A stretch of DNA of 64,000 nt, from the NCBI RefSeq assembly GCF_050107595.1, contig NZ_JBNILH010000001.1, forward strand, positions 248,001 through 312,000, written 5' to 3'. The notes under the pieces are model-generated. The model saw only the letters and a list, made by a program, of their open reading frames with translations. It had not been told where the DNA came from and did no database searches. The DNA is from Bacillus_AB infantis_C (GTDB lineage Bacteria; Bacillota; Bacilli; Bacillales; Cytobacillaceae). Of this stretch, positions 35,472 to 43,759 are shown piece by piece (position 1 is the first letter of the stretch; every line of letters begins with the position of its first letter). The position numbers were made by a program, and so were the translations under genes.

Positions 35472-35501
35472 TTGTGACTATTCTACTAGTTTCGGTATTA
35501 T
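35472..35501 (+). promoter_or_regulatory. Candidate promoter of the diguanylate cyclase gene
   Basis: TTGTGA (35472-35477) and TATTAT (35496-35501) are 18 bases apart, ending 30 bases before the GTG start. Confidence 0.5.
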
Positions 35502-35531
35502 AGGCTGGATAAGGAAGAAGGGGGGATAAAG

Positions 35532-37244
35532 GTGAATCAGGGAGCGATAAAATATATATGGATTATTTGGGCGCTGATTGTGCCTGCGGGAGTCTGGCTT
35601 ACCTATACCCTTTATCCCCCGCAGCCTGCTGCTTTAAATGTTGATGTCCTGGCATTTATGCTGCTTATGTTTTTTGTATCATCCATGCCGATCATCATTA
35701 ACAATGTGCCCGTCTTTATGCTGCAATGGGTGTCTTTTGCCGTCTTTTTGGCTTTCGGCATATTTGTCGAAATGCTGCTGGTGCAGGCTTCAGTTTTCTT
35801 TCTCCTCCTGAAGCTCAGGCTGCCGAAAAGCCAGTCTTACAGGTTTCCGCTCAATTCGTTCATGTTTTTTGTGGTTTCCTTTATCAGCGGGATGTTCTAT
35901 TATTCCCTTGGAGGTAAGCAGGGGGCAGACCTGATGGAACACGGCCCTTCATTATGGCTGTCCATCCTGTATCCGATTGTCTATTATTTTGTGAATCAGC
36001 TTGTCCTTTCCCTGATCCTCTTTTTCCTGCACAAGCAGAAAACCAATTTCTTCGGGAAGGATTTTATATGGGAGTCGCTTACATCAATCATGACGCTGCC
36101 GGTCGGATTCATGCTCTACATCCTGTATCAGGAAGTGGGGCTATTATCCATCCTGTTTGTGGGCGTCCCGTTCGCCAGCCTGTCTATCATTCTTGGACTC
36201 TATAATTCCAGCGAAAAGGTGAACGATTATCTGCACAAAGCAGCCGAAATCGGGCATCAGCTTGCTGAGCGGCTCAACAGGAATGAAGTGATGGAGCTTT
36301 TTATCGAAAAGCTGATCGGCATGCTGCCGGTAGACTATGCATATATCCTTGATGTGGTCGATGAGTCTGAGCTCAAGCTCCTATACCAGGTAGAGGATGG
36401 AGAGAGGACCACACCGTCAGCACTTCCGCTGCGCAGAAATGAGGGCATCAGCGGACTTGTATGGGCGACAGGGAAAGCTGCCCTATTCAGCACAAAAAAA
36501 GAATGGAAGACAGCAGCCAAGGGCTATATGCCAGAAGAAGTCGAAAGCGTCCTGTGTGTCCCTATTGCCCGTTCAAGCAAGGTTGTCGGTGTCCTGCTTC
36601 TGGCTTCTCGAAAGAAAAGGGCCTACGAGAAATATCAGCTGATGATCGTTGATATCCTTTGCTCTCACTTTGCTGTTGCCATTGAAAATGCCAGGAACTA
36701 TGAAAGAACGAAGGAAAACAGTGAACGCTGTGCTTTAACGAAGCTGTACAATTACCGCTATTTTGACGGGCTACTTGCAGAAGAGTTCATCGGGATGGAA
36801 TCTGGAAAAAGGAGCGTCCTTTCGCTTATCATACTGGATATCGACCACTTTAAAAGTGTCAATGATACTTTTGGGCACCAGAGCGGAAACGAGATCCTGA
36901 TCGAACTGGCAGAGAGACTGTCCTTGCTCACCGAGCCATATGGAACAGTAGCCCGGTATGGCGGAGAAGAGTTTGTCGTCCTGCTCCCTGACATGGAAAA
37001 GCAGGAGGCTCTCGAGCTTGCCGAAGTCATCCGCCTTGCCATCGCTACCCAGCCTTTTACCATCAGCCAGCATATGGACGGAGACGGCTCCAGACTCTCT
37101 GTCAGCATCACCGCCTCGATCGGCGTCGCCTCTGCTCCAGTGGATGCAGATGATCCGCTTGCCCTCATCCGCCATGCCGACCGCGCTTTATATGTAGGCG
37201 CGAAAAGGGCAGGGAGGAATCGGGTGGCGGAGTATGTGAAATAA
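35532..37244 (+). CDS. Membrane GAF-GGDEF diguanylate cyclase
   Basis: This 570-residue protein has five or six membrane helices in residues 8-225, then a GAF domain (about 255-395). The C-terminal GGDEF domain reads RYGGEEFVVLLPD (about residue 477), so the active site appears intact for making cyclic di-GMP from GTP. The allosteric inhibitory RxxD motif is absent: the aligned four residues are EPYG. The start is GTG after AAGGGGGG. It sits directly upstream of, and opposite to, the minor-pilin operon, which suggests a role in pilus control. The GAF ligand is unknown. Confidence 0.9.
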   Translation: MNQGAIKYIWIIWALIVPAGVWLTYTLYPPQPAALNVDVLAFMLLMFFVSSMPIIINNVPVFMLQWVSFAVFLAFGIFVEMLLVQASVFFLLLKLRLPKSQSYRFPLNSFMFFVVSFISGMFYYSLGGKQGADLMEHGPSLWLSILYPIVYYFVNQLVLSLILFFLHKQKTNFFGKDFIWESLTSIMTLPVGFMLYILYQEVGLLSILFVGVPFASLSIILGLYNSSEKVNDYLHKAAEIGHQLAERLNRNEVMELFIEKLIGMLPVDYAYILDVVDESELKLLYQVEDGERTTPSALPLRRNEGISGLVWATGKAALFSTKKEWKTAAKGYMPEEVESVLCVPIARSSKVVGVLLLASRKKRAYEKYQLMIVDILCSHFAVAIENARNYERTKENSERCALTKLYNYRYFDGLLAEEFIGMESGKRSVLSLIILDIDHFKSVNDTFGHQSGNEILIELAERLSLLTEPYGTVARYGGEEFVVLLPDMEKQEALELAEVIRLAIATQPFTISQHMDGDGSRLSVSITASIGVASAPVDADDPLALIRHADRALYVGAKRAGRNRVAEYVK

Positions 37245-37278
37245 AAAAGAAGGAGATGCGAATTTGCATCTCCTTCTT
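37243..37278. terminator. Terminator between the convergent cyclase and pilin operons
   Basis: AAGAAGGAGATGC (37247-37259) pairs perfectly with GCATCTCCTTCTT (37266-37278). The A6 run on its left is a T tract for the minus strand, so it mainly ends the leftward pilin operon, and is weaker rightward. Confidence 0.85.
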
Positions 37279-37279
37279 C

Positions 37280-38803
37280 CTATTCATAGACAACATCAAT
37301 TTCCTTTACCTGCATTTTTTCAACCGTCGGAATGCCTTTTGGCGGGTTGAGGATCATTTCCTTTTTATAATAAATGGCCAGGCGGGATTTTGTTGGATCA
37401 ATTTGGTCTTGATTTCCTTCAAAATACAAGTTGCCTGTCCTGTCAGCACCAGAGAAATTGCTTTGTCTTGTCTTGCCTTTAGAGGCATTAAGAATGATAG
37501 GATTGCCGTAAATGCCTCCTTGGATATTCATATGAGATCCTATCCCGTAGATTTCAAGCATCCTGTTCGAATACAGATAGGCATTGATAATTTTGGGATT
37601 GTCATTATAAAGGTTATTGTTTGATAATTGGATGGTGCCATTGCAGAGCAGGATTAATGTACCGCCGCTGTTGTTAGAGAGCTCTTCTACTGTGGCGTCC
37701 CCCATAACAAAGAGTGTTCCGTTAGTATTCAAGTCATTTGTGATGTCCACAGATCCGCCGATATACATTTCTCCATCCAGATTCAGTTCACTAATGACCG
37801 CATTCCCGCTTATGAATATATATTTATTTTGATTAGGAACACTTAAAGTGCCGCTTAATAAAGCACCTCTTCCTACATAAACCGATCCGCTTACACTTAA
37901 TTTAGCGCCCTTCCTGACAGTCAAATTTCCTCTGACAACCAAATTCCCGTTTATGGAAGTATTCCGATCAATGGTTAGGTCACCATTATAAGTATTGCTT
38001 GCCGGCGCTGAAATAATCCCGCTTTTATTTATAACATATGAATTTACCGGCAGTGCATTAACATCAAGGCTCCTGTCCTTGATTTGAGGCGGGACTGAAA
38101 AAAATAAATTCATATTGTATGGAGTTGGGCTGAATTGCCTGAAGCTGTTTCCCTGCTTATAATAATAATTTTCGCCAACTGTTAAATTCCCTTTTATGGC
38201 AGGATAAGAAGTTGGCGGATAGTATGTCCATCCCTGAATGAATTTTCCTTGATCTGAGTTTAATAGATTTTCTTTAACGAGCACATCCCCTTCTATATAA
38301 GAAGCGCCATTAAATAGAAGATATCCGGGGCTTACTGCCCCATACTTAAACACCTCTGCAATAGTAGAAACAGTGACGGTTTTGGTAATGCTCCTATTTG
38401 TGTCTCCGATCGGTGCCTTAATGATTACTTTTTCCAGGAATACCCCGTTTTGGCCGCTTTTCAGTGTTTCATGGCTGATCGTATATTTGTACGGGCCCAA
38501 GCTTCTAATGCTTCCTAGTGAAGAAGACAGCCTTCCTAAAACATTATCTACAAGCAGGACACGGTTTTCAATGTCTTTATTAATTTTTTCCACTTCGCTG
38601 TCAATTTGGGCCATTGCTTCTTCAATGCCCATTTCAGCTGAGGCTTTGTCCTGGATGGAGCTTTTATTTACTGAGACAAATTTCATGGAGTTTATAGTAA
38701 GCGTCAATAGCGAGAGGCCCAGGATGCTGATTATGGCAAAGACAAGAATTACGCTTAATAAGGAGTATCCTCTTTCATCTTTAAGTGGGATCAAATCAAT
38801 CAC
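37280..38803 (-). CDS. PilX-like prepilin protein with beta-helix (bactofilin-like) body
   Basis: This 507-residue protein starts with a prepilin-like leader and helix, ERG before YSLLSVILVFAIISILG. The usual glutamate at mature position 5 is replaced by serine, as in PilX/GspK-like minor pilins. Residues about 165-420 contain many short strand turns of the type GNLTVGE, GDLTID, INGNLVVRGNLTVRKGAKL, SGSVYVGRGALLSG and GGSVDITNDLNTNG. These resemble the polymer-forming bactofilin beta-helix. It is the last gene of the leftward operon, overlapping its neighbour by four bases. A tip or adhesive role is inference. Confidence 0.82.
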   Translation of the reverse strand: MIDLIPLKDERGYSLLSVILVFAIISILGLSLLTLTINSMKFVSVNKSSIQDKASAEMGIEEAMAQIDSEVEKINKDIENRVLLVDNVLGRLSSSLGSIRSLGPYKYTISHETLKSGQNGVFLEKVIIKAPIGDTNRSITKTVTVSTIAEVFKYGAVSPGYLLFNGASYIEGDVLVKENLLNSDQGKFIQGWTYYPPTSYPAIKGNLTVGENYYYKQGNSFRQFSPTPYNMNLFFSVPPQIKDRSLDVNALPVNSYVINKSGIISAPASNTYNGDLTIDRNTSINGNLVVRGNLTVRKGAKLSVSGSVYVGRGALLSGTLSVPNQNKYIFISGNAVISELNLDGEMYIGGSVDITNDLNTNGTLFVMGDATVEELSNNSGGTLILLCNGTIQLSNNNLYNDNPKIINAYLYSNRMLEIYGIGSHMNIQGGIYGNPIILNASKGKTRQSNFSGADRTGNLYFEGNQDQIDPTKSRLAIYYKKEMILNPPKGIPTVEKMQVKEIDVVYE

Positions 38804-39297
38804 TCGCTTTGCAGATTATATATTTTGTAAACTTCATATTTTTGCTTGTTTGTAAGGTTCGCCACAATCAGCTTTACATGTAATTGCCCGTTTTTTAAGA
38901 TGAATACGGTATCTTTTGCAGTAAATCCATCAGAATTTATTTTTTTGCTCCCGATCGTAAAATCGTTCCCGCTGATTTGGACCAGCGTATTGATTGGCGC
39001 TTCCTCAAAGATCCCTGGAGATGTTTCATCCATTCTTTTATCAACAGCAGTGTAAGCTTTAAAAGAGCCGTCAGCCTGCTGGCTGCCGGAGATTTCAGCG
39101 GCATCAACATTGTCCATTGCTTTATCAAGCTGCTGGGTGATATAGATGGTTTCATTTCTCAAAAGTGCATCGTTCATAGATTTTTCAGCAGCTTTGGACA
39201 TGGATGCCAGGATGGAAAAGGCAATGATGATAAATGCGGAAGATATGGCCAGGACAACAAGGGTTTCTACAAGAGTCAAGCCTTTTTCATTCTTCAT
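38800..39297 (-). CDS. Minor prepilin, PilW/ComGF-type
   Basis: The 165-residue protein has a six-residue leader MKNEKG followed by LTLVETLVVLAISSAFIIIAF, a type IV prepilin N-terminus with glutamate at mature position 5. The remainder is a small globular domain ending in repeated short strands (DTVFILKNGQLHVKLIVANL). It overlaps the neighbouring genes at both ends by four bases, a tightly coupled operon. It would be processed by the PilD encoded at 48282. I cannot choose between PilW and PilJ classes. Confidence 0.85.
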   Translation of the reverse strand: MKNEKGLTLVETLVVLAISSAFIIIAFSILASMSKAAEKSMNDALLRNETIYITQQLDKAMDNVDAAEISGSQQADGSFKAYTAVDKRMDETSPGIFEEAPINTLVQISGNDFTIGSKKINSDGFTAKDTVFILKNGQLHVKLIVANLTNKQKYEVYKIYNLQSE

Positions 39298-39710
39298 TTA
39301 CGTATATATCCTTCCAGTGCGGTTTGTTTGCCGAGCCCTTCTTTTCCTGATGAAACCACAACCTTTAACAAGAGCAGCCTATGCCCCAATGAAGGGCTGG
39401 AATGCCTTGTTATGGTTATTTCTGCATCGTACGCTGAAAAGTCAGCATCAGCATTTAATGTGTTTTCTATGTCAATTGATTCAGTTTGTCCAGCTTTAGC
39501 TTCCAGGTCTGTAAATTTCATAGACTGGTATTGGTCCAACAAGCTTTCTGCGAGCTGGACTGCCGAATATTTAGTGCTGATGGAAGCAGAAGTTTTAAAG
39601 CTGTTTGTAAAATAAGCGCCGACTATAACAAAAATTATGGAAATGAGGACAATTGAGGCCAGCACCTCCATAAGAGTAAATCCTTTATTGTTAAGAAATT
39701 TTTTCATCAT
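39294..39710 (-). CDS. Minor prepilin, PilV-type
   Basis: From this ATG the protein has 138 residues: leader MMKKFLNNKG, then FTLMEVLASIVLISIIFVIVG with the position-5 glutamate. AGAGGAG lies seven bases upstream on the minus strand. The longer open frame from 39767 would give an unusually long leader without a better site. It is first in the leftward operon, diverging from the gene at 39899. The GFTLMEVLAS form is typical of PilV or GspI-like minor pilins that prime pilus assembly. Confidence 0.87.
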   Translation of the reverse strand: MMKKFLNNKGFTLMEVLASIVLISIIFVIVGAYFTNSFKTSASISTKYSAVQLAESLLDQYQSMKFTDLEAKAGQTESIDIENTLNADADFSAYDAEITITRHSSPSLGHRLLLLKVVVSSGKEGLGKQTALEGYIRK

Positions 39711-39898
39711 TTGCATGCTCCTCTTCCGCCCCATATGAATGAAAAGATTTTCGTTTGTTTTTTTCACTGTCTTTCCTTATACCTAAGAATATTATACAAT
39801 AATTTATAGTCATAATTTGTCTATATAAGTAAAATGCTGCAGATTCTTATAATGAAAGTGCATTTTTTCCTATTATTTTATCAAAAAGAGGTGAAGGT
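39711..39898. promoter_or_regulatory. Divergent promoter region of the two pilus operons
   Basis: This AT-rich 188-base region separates the leftward minor-pilin operon from the rightward operon. TATAAT elements occur on both strands: leftward near 39793-39798 and rightward at about 39858-39863. Neither has a clear sigma-A -35 at standard spacing, so an activator or another sigma factor may be needed. Confidence 0.45.
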
Positions 39899-41518
39899 TT
39901 GGAATCTTTTGTATTTGCTCTGGCCTCATTATTGCTGTTATTGCCCATTTTTTATTTTTTGCCGCTGGGCATCTCAGGAAAAGGGAAGATTTTGCTGATT
40001 GCTGCCTCTTTTTTTCTGTCTTTGCTGGCAATGCTGGCAAGCGTACAGTTTCATGTATGGCAGTCACTGCTGCTTGTGTGCCTCTTGGCTTTGGTAACTG
40101 CTTATCTTTTGGAAAAGAAGCTGGCAAGCTTTTTTCAGCTGGGGTATGAAAGCTCCGGAGAAGAAAGGGAAAGAGAACAGGACCATCAGCCAGAAAATAA
40201 TGAGTATTACATAGAATTGGGAAACAGCTCTGAAGAGGGTGCCGGGTCAGACATTGAAGGCAGTTTAAATTCAGAGACGGAAGAATATGAATCTTTCCAG
40301 GCGCCAGCGGATTCTGTAACAGAAGAAACAACGGATATTCTGGATTCATGGCAACTGGAAGAAAGCCATGAATTGGAGATGGAAGACAGCCAAGAAGTCA
40401 GTGAAAGTGGGACAGAATATCCAGGTGAAGCTGAAGAAGCAGCCGAGCTGCTTGATGATCTGGAATTTTTGGAGAAAAAGATTGATCAGATGGCAAAGGG
40501 AGATGAAGAACAGGAAGCCTTTGAAAAAAACGAAGAAAACCTTTCGGAAGATTCCTTCAGTTATCTCTCAGAGATAGAAGAACTTATGGATGGTATAGAC
40601 GCCTCCTCCGCAGAGACAGGCAGTGAAGGAAATGATGCGGAAATGCTAGATAGGACTTCTGAACCAGCGGATGTCTTTTCCGGCAGCCATCTCTCAGAAA
40701 TAGAAGAGCTTATGGAACTTGAAGGTGAAGATGAACCTTCCGCAGAGACAGGCAGTGAAAGCAATTATGCAGAAGAGCTTGATAAGACTTCTGAACCGGC
40801 GGATGTCCTTAACGGCAGCAACCTGACAGAAATAGAAGGGCTTGCGCTGCCTGGTGATGATGAAACTGAAGTGAAAGCAGCAGATGTATCAGCGCAAGAA
40901 CATGAAGATTCTATAGCCACCGCACCGGTACTGGATGGTCAAGAAACGGAAAATGAACAAATAGATGAGCCTAATGGGGAAATAATACAAGCAGAACCAT
41001 CCGGCCATTCTGAAGCCTTTATTCAGGAACAGAGTGAATGGGAAGAGCTTGAAATAATCGAAGCTCCATTCGGTCAGAATGAAAGCGAGATGGAAGAACT
41101 GCCAGGCCAATCAGGTGAGGCCTATACCCATGAGCCGATAGAAGGGGATGCAGAATCGGGAGGTTCCGCTGAAACAGAGCCTGAATCGGCATGGGAAAAA
41201 GAGGATCTGCTAAGAAGGAAGAAGGGCAAAATTGAGCTTCAGCAGCAAATGATTCTGTCGGTCGTATCGCAGCTCCGGCTCTCCAGACATAGCATTGGGC
41301 AATATGAATACGAGAGTATTCTAAAAGAGCAGCTGAAGCCTAATCTCGATTTTAAGCATTACTACTCTTTTGCCAGCCTCCTGATTGAACATTATATACA
41401 AACCAAAGAGCTTGATAAGCTGCAGGAGCTTCTTCAGGATCTGTCTTCAAAGTCTGGCGGAGTTCCTTTAATTAAAGAAGAAATTAACTTTTTGGTCCAG
41501 AAATACAGCAATCAATAA
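39899..41518 (+). CDS. Membrane-anchored acidic repeat protein of unknown function
   Basis: I do not recognise this 539-residue protein. Two or three hydrophobic segments occupy residues 1-75 (SFVFALASLLLLLPIFYFLP, ILLIAASFFLSLLAMLAS, SLLLVCLLALVTAYLL). A very acidic stretch follows from about 85 to 440, containing two imperfect 42-residue repeats and a partial third. They start LSEIEELM or LTEIEGL and contain SAETGSE and TSEPADV. The last 95 residues (KIELQQQMILSVVSQLRL to the end) are basic and helical, perhaps TPR-like. The start is TTG after AAAGAGGTG. It leads the pilus assembly operon. Confidence 0.75.
   Translation: MESFVFALASLLLLLPIFYFLPLGISGKGKILLIAASFFLSLLAMLASVQFHVWQSLLLVCLLALVTAYLLEKKLASFFQLGYESSGEEREREQDHQPENNEYYIELGNSSEEGAGSDIEGSLNSETEEYESFQAPADSVTEETTDILDSWQLEESHELEMEDSQEVSESGTEYPGEAEEAAELLDDLEFLEKKIDQMAKGDEEQEAFEKNEENLSEDSFSYLSEIEELMDGIDASSAETGSEGNDAEMLDRTSEPADVFSGSHLSEIEELMELEGEDEPSAETGSESNYAEELDKTSEPADVLNGSNLTEIEGLALPGDDETEVKAADVSAQEHEDSIATAPVLDGQETENEQIDEPNGEIIQAEPSGHSEAFIQEQSEWEELEIIEAPFGQNESEMEELPGQSGEAYTHEPIEGDAESGGSAETEPESAWEKEDLLRRKKGKIELQQQMILSVVSQLRLSRHSIGQYEYESILKEQLKPNLDFKHYYSFASLLIEHYIQTKELDKLQELLQDLSSKSGGVPLIKEEINFLVQKYSNQ
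40565..40840 (+). repeat. In-frame coding repeats of 126-132 bp
   Basis: Units start at 40565, 40691 and 40823 inside the acidic protein gene. The first two share long identical stretches of codons for the pattern L-S-E-I-E-E-L-M ... S-A-E-T-G-S-E ... T-S-E-P-A-D-V. The third keeps only the beginning. The DNA similarity suggests recent duplication, and the copy number could vary. Confidence 0.8.
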
Positions 41519-41572
41519 ACCGCAATCCGTTCTTGCAGATTCGTGGAATTCTAAATAGGTATGGTGAAAATA

Positions 41573-42334
41573 ATGAAGAAAAGTATTGAAATAAGCGGGC
41601 TTCCGATTATTAGCATTTCTGACGGCAATCAAATTGGCATAGTAAAATCCCTGGTTATCAATCCAGATAAAGGTTCAGTAGATTTTCTCACAATTGAACA
41701 CGAAGATTTTCAAGTGAGTGTGAAGGCTATTCCTTTTAAAAAGGTAGTTGGAATCGGGGAGTATGCTGTTACAGTTGAAAGCGAAAATGCCGTGATCGAC
41801 TTAAATGAGATCCCTATTGCCAATCAGCTTGTCAATAAGAAAATCAAAATAACGAATACGCGTGTTATGACCAGGAAAGGGGAACTGCTGGGAGAAGTTC
41901 AGGAGTATTATGTGAACCAGGACACGGGGCAGATTTTGGGAATGGAGCTTAAGCTTTCCAGCCGGGAAGCTGTTTTATCCTCTGAAATAGTAGTCACGTT
42001 CGGGAAAGATATTATCATTGTAAAAGAGGATGCAGCTTCCCATTTTCTTGAAAACGCCGGAGAGCTTTCTCCTGCAAAGGATAAAGAACTGCCGGAAAGC
42101 CGGGAAACTATTGAGTCACTCAGTGCTGTTATGGAAAGCGAAGGAGATTTAAGGGAACTGAGAGAAAAACAAGTAGAGCTTTTAAATGGAAGGAAGGTTA
42201 CTGAGGATATTCTTGCAAAATCAGGGGATATTCTTATACCGGCAGGAACAATCCTCACTTCTCAAGATATTGAAAAGGCCCAGGAGGAAGGCCCCAGCAC
42301 TGTCGTCGAATTATCTTTCAATGTGGAAGCATAA
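41573..42334 (+). CDS. PRC-barrel domain protein in the pilus operon
   Basis: This 253-residue soluble protein begins with a PRC-barrel-like domain: SIEISGLPIISISDGNQIGIVKSLVINPDKGSV is the typical start, covering about residues 3-75. A second similar unit follows at about 85-150 (KIKITNTRVMTRKGELLGEVQEYYVNQDTGQILGMEL, in parts). The C-terminus is charged and ends in a short domain, GDILIPAGTILTSQDIEKAQEEG. PRC barrels act as adaptors in RNA and membrane complexes. The role here is unknown. ATG 41561, four codons upstream, is an alternative start. Confidence 0.75.
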   Translation: MKKSIEISGLPIISISDGNQIGIVKSLVINPDKGSVDFLTIEHEDFQVSVKAIPFKKVVGIGEYAVTVESENAVIDLNEIPIANQLVNKKIKITNTRVMTRKGELLGEVQEYYVNQDTGQILGMELKLSSREAVLSSEIVVTFGKDIIIVKEDAASHFLENAGELSPAKDKELPESRETIESLSAVMESEGDLRELREKQVELLNGRKVTEDILAKSGDILIPAGTILTSQDIEKAQEEGPSTVVELSFNVEA

Positions 42335-42352
42335 TGGAAGGGGTGTGCTTTA

Positions 42353-43738
42353 ATGAAGAATCAGCATGGAGTTAAGCTGTTCCTCGTTTTAATTGCCTGC
42401 ACCTTCTTTATATACGGTTTTTCCCGGTTTGGGGCAATGGCAGTCGACTCGCTGCAGACAAGGAATCTTTTTTCCAGCGGAACAGCCATTGCCTCTGTAG
42501 ACCTTGCGGGGAGCACTGAGTCCGGGGCCATGGAAGCGGCGGACAAGCAGATTACAAGCTGGCTTGAAACCGCAGAGCTGCTTATGGTTTATAAAGAGAA
42601 AACGGTACCTTTTGATCTGTCACTCATAAACTTTTCGGTTGAGCAGTCTATCCAGCAGATTGAAGATGGACAGCAGAACTTTCTTTTTGCAGATATTGAT
42701 AATGATATCCTGACAGATTTCCTGCTTAATATATCCCCTGCACTGCAGCCTGGGGAGACTGATTTGCAGCGGTTGAAATCTGATCTGCTGCTGTTTGCAA
42801 AAAATCTGAATCCGGGCATCCATACTATCAATCTGGAAAACTATCTGTTGAATCAAGCAGATGGCGGCGGTGTAATCAATAGTGTGGTGGTCGGCCTTCC
42901 TGAAGGGGTGAAAGCCCAGCCTGAAACGTTTAAGGCGGAGGTGCTGGCAGAGTCCAATTTTTCACTTCTTGAATTTCTTGATGCGCGAGAAGAAGGCCAG
43001 CCTTTGAATGCCCTTCTTTATAGTGCCATCGGAACGGGAATTTATGGGGCAGTCCTTCCTGCGAATTTTGCCATAATTGAAAGGCATATTGGAGAAAAGC
43101 TTCCTCAATATGCAAAGCCGGGATTTGAGGCAAAAGTCGATCCAGGGCGGAACGAAGATCTGGTCATTGCAAATCCCAATAAGACAAGCTACTTCCTTGA
43201 AGTAGTGATTGAATCGTCCAGAGTCACCGTCAGCCTTGAAGGCGAAAGCTTCCTGAATAAGTATATTGTCAATACGGCAGACCAGGAATCCTTCAAGCCA
43301 AGGATTATTAAGCAGTATAATCCCCTGCTGGGGCCAAACGAAGTAAAAGTCAAGCAAGAAGGCAAGAATGGCAAATTAATCAGGGTAATTCGTGAAGTCT
43401 ATGATGAGAAAGGGGAACTTCTTGAAAGAGAGTCCATCTCGGAAGATTTCTATCCGCCTGTACACCGTATAGAAGTCTACGGGCTGGAGGACCTGGCTGA
43501 AGATGAGGAGCCGCTGCTGGAAACTGAAGATTCCGAAGAAGCTGTGGATGAAGAATCGGGAACAAGTTCTGAATCGGCAGAGGGACAGGAATCCGGCGGA
43601 AGCAGTATAGGTGATATTTCTCCTGAAGATCCAAAGAAAACCGGCGATAAGGAAAATACATCGGCAGATCAAGAAGGCGGAAGTTCTGAAAGTGAAGATG
43701 ACTCTTTATGGGGCAAGCCCAATGAAGAACCGAAATAA
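42353..43738 (+). CDS. VanW/G5-like exported protein in the pilus operon
   Basis: The 461-residue protein has one N-terminal membrane helix (about residues 7-28) and an otherwise extracytoplasmic body. Residues about 210-310 resemble VanW: TGIYGAVLPANFAIIERHIGE, then PGFEAKVDPGRNEDLVIANP and hydrophobic strands. Residues about 340-382 (GKNGKLIRVIREVYDEKGELL) look like a G5 domain, often tied to cell-wall polymers. The tail (about 390-461) is acidic and disordered, like wall-spanning linkers. A function at the wall where the pilus exits is inference. It lies 21 bases before pilB. Confidence 0.75.
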   Translation: MKNQHGVKLFLVLIACTFFIYGFSRFGAMAVDSLQTRNLFSSGTAIASVDLAGSTESGAMEAADKQITSWLETAELLMVYKEKTVPFDLSLINFSVEQSIQQIEDGQQNFLFADIDNDILTDFLLNISPALQPGETDLQRLKSDLLLFAKNLNPGIHTINLENYLLNQADGGGVINSVVVGLPEGVKAQPETFKAEVLAESNFSLLEFLDAREEGQPLNALLYSAIGTGIYGAVLPANFAIIERHIGEKLPQYAKPGFEAKVDPGRNEDLVIANPNKTSYFLEVVIESSRVTVSLEGESFLNKYIVNTADQESFKPRIIKQYNPLLGPNEVKVKQEGKNGKLIRVIREVYDEKGELLERESISEDFYPPVHRIEVYGLEDLAEDEEPLLETEDSEEAVDEESGTSSESAEGQESGGSSIGDISPEDPKKTGDKENTSADQEGGSSESEDDSLWGKPNEEPK

Positions 43739-43759
43739 AAGGTAAAGCGGGGAATAATC

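Noticed and set aside
36758..37168. 136-codon antisense reading frame in the GGDEF domain
   Set aside because: It is serine-rich, as is typical of antisense of this codon usage, and lies fully inside a recognisable catalytic domain.
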